From positions 1-21,788 of the IMG/VR virus record IMGVR_UViG_3300017964_000097: a DNA stretch of 21,788 nucleotides; one strand, written 5' to 3'. The position numbers were made by a program, and so were the translations under genes. Below, piece after piece: positions 7,474 through 15,118 of this stretch; position 1 is the stretch's first letter, and each line of letters begins with the position of its first letter. The notes beneath the pieces were generated by a model. The model was not told where the DNA came from, searched no databases, and saw only the letters and a list, made by a program, of their open reading frames with translations. Source of the stretch: a virus.

Positions 7474-7888
7474 GCACCCAGCTACCTGTTGTTCCGTTGT
7501 AGATATGTAGCCCAGGGACTGATTTGTCGTAGTGAAGTTGTCCATCTACTGGGTTAGAGGGGAACCCTGTGGTTGAGGTTGAGGCTACTGCGTTTACTGG
7601 CTGGAAGGACGTGCCATCAAATACTTTAAAAATGTTGGTGCTGCTTTTATCCAGCCAACTCTCTCCCTTGCATAAATTAGGATATCCTGAGGGCAGTACG
7701 TTCGGTGGTTCAGAACCAACATGTGTCGGGCCTACTTTAATCAAGCCCGGCGAGGCATTGCTATCTGCAAAATAAATTCCTGGCTCATTCGGGTTTAAGT
7801 TGACAGCAAATTCACCTTGACCAAGTCGATTAGGGAATACTCGATCGTATAAGAGCGTTGATCTTAACCTTAATATTTGCGTTGTCAT
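7466..7888 (-). CDS. Small fibre/virion structural protein (140 aa)
   Basis: The N-terminus has ILRLRSTLLYDRVFPNRLG, then QGEFAVNLNPNEPGIYFAD and LIKVGPTHVG. This is the arrangement R-x-R-x-(T/S)...P..L..GE.AVN...PG.YF.D...L.KVGP that opens many phage fibre-head proteins. The C-terminal half holds GESWLDKSSTNIFKVFDG and PVDGQLHYDKSVPGLHIYNG, ending in GSWVLI. Those Trp/Tyr-rich strands resemble the W-D-x-x-x-x-L-x-x-(Y/W)-(D/N)-G repeats of fibre proteins. The start overlaps the stop of the 765-residue protein by one base (TGATG), suggesting coupled synthesis and perhaps interaction. Fibre or head-appendage role inferred. Confidence 0.78.
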   Translation of the reverse strand: MTTQILRLRSTLLYDRVFPNRLGQGEFAVNLNPNEPGIYFADSNASPGLIKVGPTHVGSEPPNVLPSGYPNLCKGESWLDKSSTNIFKVFDGTSFQPVNAVASTSTTGFPSNPVDGQLHYDKSVPGLHIYNGTTGSWVLI

Positions 7889-10185
7889 CAGTTATTAATG
7901 TAAATTCCACAATCAATACTAGCAAACGGTGCCGAGGTACGGCTTCCATTCACATAGGTTCCACAATCTAACGCCTCTGCTTGAGATGTCACAGGTTCTC
8001 CGTTCCTGTATGTACCGCAATCAATCTCTGCAAATTGGAAATCTGCCGAGTAATCCGTCAAAGGCTGGTCCAGCATCCCGAACTTGGCATCATTCAACAG
8101 AAAAATAGGAATATTTAACAGTTTTTGCATCATGTACAGCTTGGTTGTTGTGCTGTTTTTGGTATTGCCATCACGATCTAGGTTGCCGTTCTCATCTCTC
8201 CTGATCGAATCCGTCATGAGCATGGTTGCAAGCTCAGGAGTGAAGTTACCGACCTGCACAGGCTGATTTCGATCACCAGTGATTGATATTGCACCCACCC
8301 AAGGCATTCCGTATCCCATCATCTTCATTCGATCTAACTGCTCTCGTGTTTTCTCAAATTCTTTATGGAAACGCACGTAAAACTTCTCTAAAGCAGCTCC
8401 AACAGGCTGGTCATTTGGCTCATATAACCAAGCTTTAACATATTCGTGGTTTTTCAGGTTGTTTACCGTGCAATATCCGCTCGTAGTGAGGTTTACAGGC
8501 GCAATTACTAGAAAATTATCGGCATCAATCACTTCAGAAATAATAAACTCACCGCTGGTAACGTTTCCACTGGTGATATCCAGTTGAACGCGTGTATTTT
8601 GTCCTAAACCATGCCCTGGAGCATTAATCGAGATGTTTGGACCGCCGTCCTGGATGTATTTTGCCGTAATAGCGATCGGATCATTACCTTCGTCATGTAC
8701 AATCGAAAACATGGCTGCATAAATGTGTTTGCACCAGCGGATTTGGTAGTATTTGAGATTGTTGTACGAATATTCGGCTCCATCTTGGTATGTAGGAGGC
8801 TGATAAAAATTATTGACGTTTACAAACTTCATCGAGGAAAAGGTACCGACATCATCTGTCGTATTGACCGTTGTTCCAGTACGATCAATACGTGAACCAG
8901 GCTGAAGAGAGCCAAGAGGTGTCGAAGGGAAGCGTCTTTTCGTCGCTTCTGAGCTCACGTCCAAATTCTCACGCCTCATGAAATCAGCGCAGGTGCATTG
9001 ATACCTAATCTCCGTTGTCAGGTAACGACCAGGAATAAAACCCCTATGAGCAGGGACAACAATTGATGAACGTGCATTAACTTCTGTTGATCCGTAACTA
9101 TCGTCGCGTTGGAAAAGGATCTCATTGGTATCTGCATCGGTTCCAGTAACCGTGTAGCCGACATAGTCCAGATAATCGTATCCGCGTAAGCGTCTATTTA
9201 AGATAAGAGTGCCAGCGGTTATGCCAACCTCATAGTTCTGCACGGTAAAACGGTTCTCATCAAGGACACTGACTTCAAAAAGACCACTCTGTGCTTGACC
9301 ACTAAGAACAGCTAATAAAACCTCAGTTCCAGTCGACAATCCATGCTCCGCAGAGCAAGTTACGGTCACGGTGGTTCCTGCGTCACGTTCATACGTACAG
9401 AAAATGCCTGGATCACGTTCGATAACACGGTCAGCAAGGCGTTCACCAGCAAAAAAGTTAACAGGAGTTGGGATAAAGCGTATTTTTACACGCTGCTCTA
9501 CCCAATCTGGGCTCTCAAAAGAGGAAATCTTCTGTGAAGTAGCGTTTCCAGACGTAGTGAGACTGGCCCCGGCAACTGCTGTGAAGGTATCTGCATTTAA
9601 AACAGTAACTTGTAACGTTTCGGACAACGCTGCGCCGCTGTTTATTTTGATATAGACGTTATCTCCAGTTTTAAATCCGTGATTTGAGGCTGAAACCGTC
9701 AACAAGGTCCCATTTTGTAAATAAGTTGAGCTTTTACCGCCTTCTAGATATCTAACTGCATCGATAGGCAGTCCAAAACTGTAAAAATTGAAGCTATTCG
9801 TATCGCGAACACCGACCATGTGCTCGCCAATGTCTACATCACTGCTTGGAAACGTAAATAAACGCGCTGGAATGAAAACATTCGGGAACTGCTGGAACGC
9901 GCAGTACATCCGAAAGTCACCACGAGAGTTTCTGCCCGTAGCTTTGGAACCAAAGACAGTCTGGGTTAACGTATAAAGCTCGTAACCACGCCGCCAACGA
10001 GCCCATAGAGATTCCTGGTTGTAATAGCGAATCTCACTATCGATAGATTTATCGGCAGGCGTGAAGTCAAACGGATTTCCGTTACTCTTCTGAAATGAAC
10101 GCGACTGTTTATCAATCGCGTCACTGAACCCGCCGATAAGATTTTTATCGAATTTGCCGCCAAATGTATTTTTGTTTTGCGGCAT
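7888..10185 (-). CDS. Large virion structural protein with three E1-FCCH-like modules (765 aa)
   Basis: Residues 1-160 are aromatic/basic-rich (SLWARWRRGYELYTLTQTVF) and resemble the opening of large structural proteins in marine phages. Modules of the type (N/E/G)HG(F/L)xTGxxVxxxxxSG...xVxVLxxxxF(T/L)V recur at about 168-215, 280-328 and 524-575. This is the pattern often labelled E1-FCCH in phage proteins. C397-x-C399 and C485-x-H487 followed by IYAAM look like the two halves of a SWIM-type zinc site, but about 85 residues apart. Residues 590-700 include a helical segment (FHKEFEKTREQLDRMKMMGY). The end carries three short repeats, DCGTYRNG, DCGTYVNG and DCGIYINN, at 722, 740 and 758. The gene starts nine bases before the end of its upstream neighbour's intergenic space. 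Likely a tail or head-appendage component; the exact role is unknown. Confidence 0.8.
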   Translation of the reverse strand: MPQNKNTFGGKFDKNLIGGFSDAIDKQSRSFQKSNGNPFDFTPADKSIDSEIRYYNQESLWARWRRGYELYTLTQTVFGSKATGRNSRGDFRMYCAFQQFPNVFIPARLFTFPSSDVDIGEHMVGVRDTNSFNFYSFGLPIDAVRYLEGGKSSTYLQNGTLLTVSASNHGFKTGDNVYIKINSGAALSETLQVTVLNADTFTAVAGASLTTSGNATSQKISSFESPDWVEQRVKIRFIPTPVNFFAGERLADRVIERDPGIFCTYERDAGTTVTVTCSAEHGLSTGTEVLLAVLSGQAQSGLFEVSVLDENRFTVQNYEVGITAGTLILNRRLRGYDYLDYVGYTVTGTDADTNEILFQRDDSYGSTEVNARSSIVVPAHRGFIPGRYLTTEIRYQCTCADFMRRENLDVSSEATKRRFPSTPLGSLQPGSRIDRTGTTVNTTDDVGTFSSMKFVNVNNFYQPPTYQDGAEYSYNNLKYYQIRWCKHIYAAMFSIVHDEGNDPIAITAKYIQDGGPNISINAPGHGLGQNTRVQLDITSGNVTSGEFIISEVIDADNFLVIAPVNLTTSGYCTVNNLKNHEYVKAWLYEPNDQPVGAALEKFYVRFHKEFEKTREQLDRMKMMGYGMPWVGAISITGDRNQPVQVGNFTPELATMLMTDSIRRDENGNLDRDGNTKNSTTTKLYMMQKLLNIPIFLLNDAKFGMLDQPLTDYSADFQFAEIDCGTYRNGEPVTSQAEALDCGTYVNGSRTSAPFASIDCGIYINN

Positions 10186-10193
10186 GATTCAAA

Positions 10194-12299
10194 TCAATAG
10201 TATCCGCCCTGGACGTTAACGTAGAAGCCGTTGGTAAGTGCTGTCGTTCCGCTAACGGCAGCGTAGAGTGCTTGACCGCGCTGAAGAATAAGTCCACGTG
10301 TCTTCGGGGACACGTTGCTATTCTGACTGGTGAAGTTTGAACCAGCCTGAACGACCGGGTGGTTGATCAAAGGCAGGACACCTTCTTCAGTCAAGCTGAA
10401 GCTCTGCTTACCTGGAACCGCAGAAATAGATGCAACAAACAGCGGCTCAAATTGGGTGAGAGCCGTCAACGTGCCTGTATTGACTAAATAGAAACAAATA
10501 TCAATAGGAGCCTGGTAAGAAACATCTCCTGTAGTGACTACGTCAACTTCAGAAGAGCCAGTAAATGTAGTTGGCGTAACCGCACTAATTGTGATTGTTT
10601 CGTTGGTTAGACCAGGAGAACCAGTGGTGTAAGTGACATAGGCTTGCTCACCAACTTGCAAGTTGTGACCGGTGGATGTAACGGTTACATTGGAAGCCGT
10701 GACGTTAGAAGCAGTAAGAGCAGTGGGGTTAAACGTCGAAGCATCGATTTGCTGATCAGGGAAAGTAGTACCGTTGATCGCTGCTGGTGTAGTACCAGTA
10801 ATAGTCGTGGAGGCAACCGTCTGTGAAACACTCACGGTATAAGTACCCGCACCACCTGTGCCTGTACCAAGACCAGTAATCGTCGTGCCGTAAGTAACGC
10901 CAGAACCGGTGAGAACCATGCCCACTGTAAATGTGCCAGTAACGGTGCCACCAACAGTCAAGGTTGTGCCAGAGATGCTAGAAGCGTCGCCAGAACCCTG
11001 GGCAAAGTTCTGAGATGTGCTGACTGTGTAGGTACCTGCGCCACCTGTAGTCGCTGAGCTGATCGTTGTGCTTGCAACAGTCTGCGAGTTGTTAACGGTA
11101 TAAGTGCCTGCGCCTCCTGTACCGGTTAGCGTGCCTGTAATAACAGTGCCTGCGGTTACGCCTGCACCAGAGATTGCTTGGCCAACTGCAAAGGTGCCAG
11201 TGACCGTGCCGCCGATAGTTAGAGTAGTACCGGCGATGCTTCCAGCGCTGCTAGAACCTGTTCCGAACGCAGTGATGACTGTGCCCGCTGTGACACCAGC
11301 GCCGGTAAGCGTCATGCCGACAGCAAACGAGCCTGATGTAGCACCACCGATAAGAAGTTGAGTACCTGTGATGCTCGATTGTGAAGACGTTGCGTTAGTG
11401 ATTGCTAAGGCAGAAGTATTAATTGCCGTGGTGGCAACCGTCTGAGAAGCGCTAACTGTGTAAGTACCAGCGCCGCCTGTTCCTGTCAGCAGTGCGGTGA
11501 TGATGGTACCCGCAACGACACCGGTACCGTTAATTGCTTGACCAACCGCAAAATTACCTGTTACAGACCCACCAACCGTAAGGGTTGTGCCAGAAATGCT
11601 TGACGAGCTGGAAGTACCTGCTTGGAATGTTGTAAATGCAGGGCTGATTGTGTAGGTACCAGCACCACCTGTACCACTTCCTAATGCAGTGATTTGAGTG
11701 TTCGCAGGAATATAATTACCAGTCAAAATCTGATTGACTGCAAAACTTCCTGTTATCGAGCCTCCAATGGTCAAAGTTGTTCCAGAAATGCTCGATGCAG
11801 TCGATGTACCAGAACTCAAAGCAGGACCCGACGGCGAAACCGTGTAAGTGCCTGCACCACCTGTACCGGTGCCTAAACCGATGATCTTGGTGCCTGCCGT
11901 GATGCCAGTACCAGAGATAACCTGGCCAACGGCAAAGGCTCCCGTGATCGTGCCACCGACGGTTAAGAGGCTGCCGTTCACTGTTGCCGTAGATGCGGTA
12001 GCAGCAGTTGTTGTACCTGCTAACAGCGTGGTGGCATAAGTTGCAGTAACTGCTGATTTAGCGCCGATGAAATTGTTAACAAGTTGGCTATACCGAATCC
12101 AAATCTCATCGATATATGCCCCACTGATTGATGTATCCGTTAAAGAGGAATCAACATCAAAGACTTTGGTCGCGTTGCCAATCGCCGAAGGCACCAAGCT
12201 CGTCGCAAAAGGCTGTCCAGAAGCAGTAGTAAGAAGAGTACTGGACGTTGCCGGACGGTCAACGAGCAGGGGCTGTTTGTTTGTAGAGGTAGAGCTCAT
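10194..12299 (-). CDS. Repeat-containing virion protein (701 aa)
   Basis: Six tandem copies of an approximately 55-residue repeat occupy residues about 105-500. The consensus is [15 protein letters not shown], FAVGQxIxGTGVxAGTxI, a loop, then [19 protein letters not shown]. Copies start near 105, 170, 234, 309 (shortened), 354 and 441, with an extra GGAGTYTVS fragment near 419. A single E1-FCCH-like module follows at about 543-590. The flanks ([26 protein letters not shown] before, and [14 protein letters not shown] through [10 protein letters not shown] after) look like two halves of a small beta domain into which the repeats and the FCCH module were inserted. The ATG overlaps the stop of a 49-residue gene (ATGA). 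Probably a surface-exposed head decoration or fibre protein; function not demonstrated. Confidence 0.85.
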   Translation of the reverse strand: MSSTSTNKQPLLVDRPATSSTLLTTASGQPFATSLVPSAIGNATKVFDVDSSLTDTSISGAYIDEIWIRYSQLVNNFIGAKSAVTATYATTLLAGTTTAATASTATVNGSLLTVGGTITGAFAVGQVISGTGITAGTKIIGLGTGTGGAGTYTVSPSGPALSSGTSTASSISGTTLTIGGSITGSFAVNQILTGNYIPANTQITALGSGTGGAGTYTISPAFTTFQAGTSSSSSISGTTLTVGGSVTGNFAVGQAINGTGVVAGTIITALLTGTGGAGTYTVSASQTVATTAINTSALAITNATSSQSSITGTQLLIGGATSGSFAVGMTLTGAGVTAGTVITAFGTGSSSAGSIAGTTLTIGGTVTGTFAVGQAISGAGVTAGTVITGTLTGTGGAGTYTVNNSQTVASTTISSATTGGAGTYTVSTSQNFAQGSGDASSISGTTLTVGGTVTGTFTVGMVLTGSGVTYGTTITGLGTGTGGAGTYTVSVSQTVASTTITGTTPAAINGTTFPDQQIDASTFNPTALTASNVTASNVTVTSTGHNLQVGEQAYVTYTTGSPGLTNETITISAVTPTTFTGSSEVDVVTTGDVSYQAPIDICFYLVNTGTLTALTQFEPLFVASISAVPGKQSFSLTEEGVLPLINHPVVQAGSNFTSQNSNVSPKTRGLILQRGQALYAAVSGTTALTNGFYVNVQGGYY
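10794..11990 (-). repeat. DNA tract encoding six tandem ~55-residue repeats
   Basis: Recurring coding blocks of roughly 165-200 bases within the 701-residue gene give near-identical peptides ([24 protein letters not shown]). Synonymous sites differ between copies, so this is not a recent perfect duplication. The fourth copy is shortened and an extra partial copy follows the fifth, as unequal recombination would leave. Confidence 0.8.
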
Positions 12300-12445
12300 T
12301 TGTCCGCAGTGAGTTGCTTGGTGGCGTTACGTAGCTTGTTGAGTTTTTTATAGCGCAGCCACATCTTCATGTACTGCAGCTCAGCTGGCGTATAAAGCTC
12401 AGGTTGCTTTAGCGCCTTTTTTACCAGCTTCTTCCTGCTTGTCAT
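12296..12445 (-). CDS. Small basic protein, overlapping gene (49 aa)
   Basis: An ATG at 12445 opens a 49-codon frame ending in a TGA that overlaps the ATG of the 701-residue gene (ATGA). The protein has a basic start ([17 protein letters not shown]), then [20 protein letters not shown] and a short tail. It looks like a compact two-helix basic protein, and its PELYTPAEL turn is what one expects of a folded domain. Its first 47 bases overlap the end of the 73-residue gene in a different frame. No clear Shine-Dalgarno is present. Without it, the roughly 100 bases before the 701-residue gene would be empty in an otherwise closely packed block. Function unknown. Confidence 0.6.
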   Translation of the reverse strand: MTSRKKLVKKALKQPELYTPAELQYMKMWLRYKKLNKLRNATKQLTADK

Positions 12446-12620
12446 TTTTACGCCGGTTATTCTTGCTCTCTATTCTAATGCGTGCCTTTTCTACAGCCTC
12501 TTTACGTTTCTTTTTATCTGACTCTTTTTTGCTACTAGGCTCTGATTCGGAACCGCGATCTTCCTGCTTCTTCTTAAAGTGAGCCAGAAGTTCTGGCGGC
12601 ATTTTCTTGGGGTTCGCCAT
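12399..12620 (-). CDS. Small Lys/Glu-rich protein (73 aa), function unknown
   Basis: It opens with MANPKKMPPELLAHFKKKQ, a short amphipathic, probably helical, segment. About fifty residues dominated by Lys, Arg, Glu and Ser follow ([18 protein letters not shown]), most likely disordered or a single charged helix. There is no hydrophobic core, signal peptide or cysteine. It starts one base after the stop of the 169-residue gene and its 3' end overlaps the 49-residue gene. Similar small charged proteins occur in the structural region of cyanobacterial phages, but no role is established that I can name. Binding to nucleic acid or to the acidic capsid interior is possible but unproven. Confidence 0.75.
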   Translation of the reverse strand: MANPKKMPPELLAHFKKKQEDRGSESEPSSKKESDKKKRKEAVEKARIRIESKNNRRKNDKQEEAGKKGAKAT

Positions 12621-12621
12621 C

Positions 12622-13131
12622 TTAAGAAACTAACTGACCTCCGAAAGGAGCATTGGAGCTAGCTTGGTACTGAGAACGTCGTTCTTTGGGAGCGGGTGCC
12701 AGGCCACCAACACCATAACCCGACTCCTCACCTTGTTCACCTGGAGCCATGCTGTCATTGAAAGCTTGATTAAACATTTGCATCGCTTCACCAGCCATAC
12801 GAGATGTCGAAACTTTAGGCATAGCACTGACATCAGCGACACCTCTTTCTGAAGCATCACGTCTACCGAAAAGCTCATTCCCGAGACTCCGTGTCTCCTT
12901 TAAAAATCCACCCTGTCTTAATGTTCTGCTGGGAGTAGACGACTCTGCAGGTTCATCATTCCTCGGTGCTGCGCCGAATGCTGAGGATCCTCCAAAATAA
13001 CCACGATTAGCGCCGTAATCAGATTCAGAGTCTGACGGACGATAGTAAGAAGGAGAAGAGGGTTTAGAAGCAGACGCGAACCCACCACCGCTGCTAAAAC
13101 TTCCTGCACTCCTGTCTTTAGTCTGTCCCAT
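12622..13131 (-). CDS. Ser/Gly-rich protein (169 aa), function unknown
   Basis: A low-complexity N-terminal half rich in Ser, Gly, Tyr and Phe (SAGSFSSGGGFASASKPSSP, then YFGGSSAFGAAPRN) leads into a short region that may be ordered (GFLKETRSLGNELFGRRDA and AGEAMQMFNQAFNDSMAPG). A Gly/Pro/Gln-rich tail ends in APFGGQLVS. No transmembrane segment or catalytic motif is visible. The helical AGEAMQMFNQAFNDSM stretch is the likeliest interaction site. The gene is packed between small genes, starting two bases after the 101-residue gene. It may be an internal or linker virion protein; I do not recognise a family. Confidence 0.72.
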   Translation of the reverse strand: MGQTKDRSAGSFSSGGGFASASKPSSPSYYRPSDSESDYGANRGYFGGSSAFGAAPRNDEPAESSTPSRTLRQGGFLKETRSLGNELFGRRDASERGVADVSAMPKVSTSRMAGEAMQMFNQAFNDSMAPGEQGEESGYGVGGLAPAPKERRSQYQASSNAPFGGQLVS

Positions 13132-13133
13132 CT

Positions 13134-13439
13134 TTAACCAGGAATTTCGAAATAATTAAAGGCTTCCACGTCAGAAGCTGTTTCTGGATAAGGTGGCAAA
13201 GGACTGAACTTTGCTTCACCAAAAACCTGTCTTAGGTATAAGTCTAGCTGATCTCCAGCCTTACGCTGGCCTTTACCTGGGGACTCTCGCTCAGGCTGAC
13301 GACCGACCGCATAAACCGCTCCCATATCGCCAACAAGAGTTTGAAATTTCTCTTGGCCAGTTGGCAGCGGTTGTTGGTAGGGACGTGTATCTCTGTTTAT
13401 CCCCAGGGTATATCCCAATTTGGTTTTTGACTTAACCAC
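13134..13439 (-). CDS. Small protein of unknown function (101 aa), GTG start
   Basis: The start is GTG 13439, supported by AGAGGA nine bases upstream. The gene overlaps the end of the preceding Lys/Arg-rich gene by eight bases. The protein has a basic start (VKSKTKLGYTLGINRDTRPY) and a middle with FQTLVGDMGAVYAVGRQPE. A helical stretch, DQLDLYLRQVFGEAKFSPLP, precedes an acidic end containing SDVEAFNYFEIPG. There is no membrane segment or metal-binding pattern. The mixture of ordered and Pro-rich parts suggests a small scaffold or connector partner, but no family is recognised. Confidence 0.72.
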   Translation of the reverse strand: MVKSKTKLGYTLGINRDTRPYQQPLPTGQEKFQTLVGDMGAVYAVGRQPERESPGKGQRKAGDQLDLYLRQVFGEAKFSPLPPYPETASDVEAFNYFEIPG

Positions 13440-13653
13440 GGCTTTGCTTCCTCTTTTCAGCTAAAGATACAGCGCGTCTTGCTTTCTTTGCTCGCTCAGT
13501 ATTCTTCACGAACTGCTTACCCTTACGAGATTCACGTTTCTTCTTCTCATCAGTACGTTCACGTTCTTCAGGAGAAAGCTTTGCCCAAGCCTTCTCCGGA
13601 AGATAGCGTTCCGTACCCTTCTTGCCGGGTTCGATAGCCTTATCGGCAGCCAT
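13432..13653 (-). CDS. Small Lys/Arg-rich protein (73 aa), function unknown
   Basis: I chose ATG 13653, which overlaps the stop of the preceding gene by one base (TGATG). The in-frame ATG at 13725 would run 72 bases into that gene and give an unlikely Cys/Arg/His-rich leader. The protein begins AADKAIEPGKKGTERYLPEK, followed by AWAKLSPEERERTDEKKKRE and a very basic helix (GKQFVKNTERAKKARRAVSL). The central LSPEER...KKR looks like a helix cap plus a charged helix. Strong positive charge suggests contact with DNA or with an acidic protein. No known family is assigned. Confidence 0.72.
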   Translation of the reverse strand: MAADKAIEPGKKGTERYLPEKAWAKLSPEERERTDEKKKRESRKGKQFVKNTERAKKARRAVSLAEKRKQSRG

Positions 13654-13997
13654 CAGGCAGCAGCGACTTGAAAGTTGACCGTCGGGGTGCCGCCGCTGGC
13701 AGAAACGAAGTTGGGGCGGATCCACTTGACCGGACGCCCTGAGACACTGAATACAGCTGGATCAGTTGTATTGATTGTTTGGTTACCGATGATCGGGGCA
13801 AAGACTGTCCCATCGAGGCTGCCGTCCAAGCGCACAGTGACAGTGTTGCCGCCAAGATTTCCAGCAACCACAATTAAAGTGTAATCCGTGGTGCGGAATC
13901 CGTCATTCGCCGCCACCTCCACCAAAGTCCCCAAACCAGGCGTGGTCAATTGGGGGCTGATGCTAATAAGCGTGTCCTGGAAATATGTTAATGACAT
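13653..13997 (-). CDS. Small beta-rich virion protein (114 aa)
   Basis: The protein is all-beta in appearance: strands such as DYTLIVVAGNLGGNTVTVRL, GTVFAPIIGNQTIN, and a C-terminal VSASGGTPTVNFQVAAA. The start contains FQDTLISISPQLTTPG. The segment from about residue 35 (TLIVVAGNLGGNTVTVRLDGSLDG...WIRPNFVSASGG) looks like an immunoglobulin- or fibronectin-like sandwich of the kind used for capsid decoration or for head/neck proteins. It follows a 29-base gap after the 76-residue gene and is coupled to the basic 73-residue gene downstream. A decoration or neck role is inferred from fold and context only. Confidence 0.75.
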   Translation of the reverse strand: MSLTYFQDTLISISPQLTTPGLGTLVEVAANDGFRTTDYTLIVVAGNLGGNTVTVRLDGSLDGTVFAPIIGNQTINTTDPAVFSVSGRPVKWIRPNFVSASGGTPTVNFQVAAA

Positions 13998-14026
13998 GAC
14001 AACGGGAAATCTATATACAGTTTAAA

Positions 14027-14257
14027 TCAGTTCTTTTTCTCGTACTCATCTTTGGTCATCCACTTCTCTTTACCCCAGCGGGTCAAATCTTTCTGTTTCT
14101 CGGTTTTACCGCCTTTGTAGCCGCCGCCCTTCTCCTTATATGCTTTGGCCAGCATCTGAGCTTTACGAGCGCTCCACTCGCCCGATTTACCGCCCTTAGA
14201 GCCTGCTTTAATGCGGTTCTTCAGACGCTCACGTAATTCTGGCTTGGTATATGCCAT
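14027..14257 (-). CDS. Small basic protein, DUF5872-like (76 aa)
   Basis: The sequence AGSKGGKSGEWSARKAQMLA, then KAYKEKGGGYKGGKTEKQKD and LTRWGKEKWMTKDEYEKKN, fits the small conserved domain of the DUF5872 type. That domain has a Gly-Ser-Lys-Gly-Gly-Lys...Trp-Ser-Ala-Arg-Lys-Ala-Gln core and a W(x)3-4W C-terminus. It occurs widely in phages and giant viruses with no established activity. Its high Lys/Gly content suggests nucleic-acid binding, but this is not shown. The start overlaps the stop of the 93-residue gene by one base (TAATG). Family name given from memory of the motif, with moderate confidence. Confidence 0.8.
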   Translation of the reverse strand: MAYTKPELRERLKNRIKAGSKGGKSGEWSARKAQMLAKAYKEKGGGYKGGKTEKQKDLTRWGKEKWMTKDEYEKKN

Positions 14258-14538
14258 TAGAACTGATTCTGAATAGGCCTCTTATTAAGAATAACAGGCG
14301 GAATGTTATCAGAATGCGAGCGTGAAACCTCACGCATGTAAGCAGGATTGTTTAGCTGGAAACGAGGATCGTTGCTTCCGTTATAGCCAACCACGTAAGA
14401 ACAAGGATGGCTCTCATCTCGGCGCGTTTGATTAAATGGATCACTGAACCCGGCTGTAGTCAGCGTGTAATCGTTGTACATATTTTGATACGTCACCGGA
14501 AAACTTTGTGTATAGCCGGGCACAGAAGCGAATCTCAT
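14257..14538 (-). CDS. Small protein of unknown function (93 aa)
   Basis: A Tyr/Asn/Pro-rich protein beginning MRFASVPGYTQSFPVTYQNM. It contains FSDPFNQTRRDESHPCSYVV, one cysteine, and a C-terminal Arg-Pro-Ile-Gln-Asn-Gln-Phe. There is little predicted helix and no membrane segment. The aromatic-rich, loop-heavy composition is common in small virion proteins. The start overlaps the end of the peptidase gene (TGATG) and the end overlaps the start of the DUF5872-like gene (TAATG), so it sits in a translationally coupled chain. I do not recognise a family. Confidence 0.72.
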   Translation of the reverse strand: MRFASVPGYTQSFPVTYQNMYNDYTLTTAGFSDPFNQTRRDESHPCSYVVGYNGSNDPRFQLNNPAYMREVSRSHSDNIPPVILNKRPIQNQF

Positions 14539-15116
14539 CAGCTCATGAAGGTAGGTTGCTGGAAAGCTTGTTTCAGCATTCCAACAGCATCAATAGAGGG
14601 GGCGACAACCTCTGGCTTCTCAGTACGCTTAGTCAAAAAGTCAGCTAAAAACTCATCAGCTTCTTGCTTTTTCTGACGTAGCACCATCTGAGCAAGCTCT
14701 TCTTGGTCAACAGACGGCGCGGCAGTCTGCATCGGCTGCTGCAGTCCAGGCATCGTATCAAGCGACATGCCTTGTTGATTCTTGTATCGACCTGTCGCCA
14801 GCCATTCAACTTGCTGCGGCGTCATCTGGACATTATTCCGGAGCGCCAGGTGGACATGAGTATCGTGACCCGGATCTCCTGGGCCTAAGGCTTCAGTGAA
14901 GAGTCCAAGTTTCTTAGCACGTTCTGAGAGCCCCTTGGTGCGCTGTTGCCACTCACCTGGACGCCAGTCAGTAACGTCGATCGCCTCGCCGTAGTAATGG
15001 TGCGACTTGGGAGCATGCTTGCCGACCTTGCCAGAACCAAAGGCAGGGTTCTCTCCAACACGCAGTCCATATTTCTCCAGCTCTTTACCGAGGTCGACGA
15101 TCGAATACTGCTTCAT
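14538..15116 (-). CDS. M15-type peptidoglycan peptidase (D-Ala-D-Ala carboxypeptidase/endopeptidase-like) with C-terminal tag (192 aa)
   Basis: Zinc-peptidase motifs of the M15 (VanY/DacD-type) fold are visible. SHHYYGEAIDVTDW at residues 38-51 gives the H-x6-D pair (H40 and D47), and GDPGHDTHVHLAL at 80-92 supplies the third ligand region (H87/H89). Such enzymes cut peptide cross-links or the terminal D-Ala in peptidoglycan. Residues 100-145 are a Gln/Met-rich linker. Residues about 153-192 form a C-terminal module (FLADFLTKR, then SIDAVGMLKQAFQQPTF) that also ends the lytic transglycosylase encoded just upstream. The gene starts two bases after that gene's stop. It may act as a virion-borne entry enzyme or a lysis enzyme; its place inside the structural block and the shared tag favour virion association. 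Confidence 0.85.
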   Translation of the reverse strand: MKQYSIVDLGKELEKYGLRVGENPAFGSGKVGKHAPKSHHYYGEAIDVTDWRPGEWQQRTKGLSERAKKLGLFTEALGPGDPGHDTHVHLALRNNVQMTPQQVEWLATGRYKNQQGMSLDTMPGLQQPMQTAAPSVDQEELAQMVLRQKKQEADEFLADFLTKRTEKPEVVAPSIDAVGMLKQAFQQPTFMS

Positions 15117-15118
15117 AG

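Noticed and set aside
13654-13725. Upstream ATG at 13725 for the 73-residue basic gene
   Set aside because: It would overlap the 114-residue gene by 72 bases, and the added residues look like shadow coding. ATG 13653 forms the TGATG junction used repeatedly in this block.
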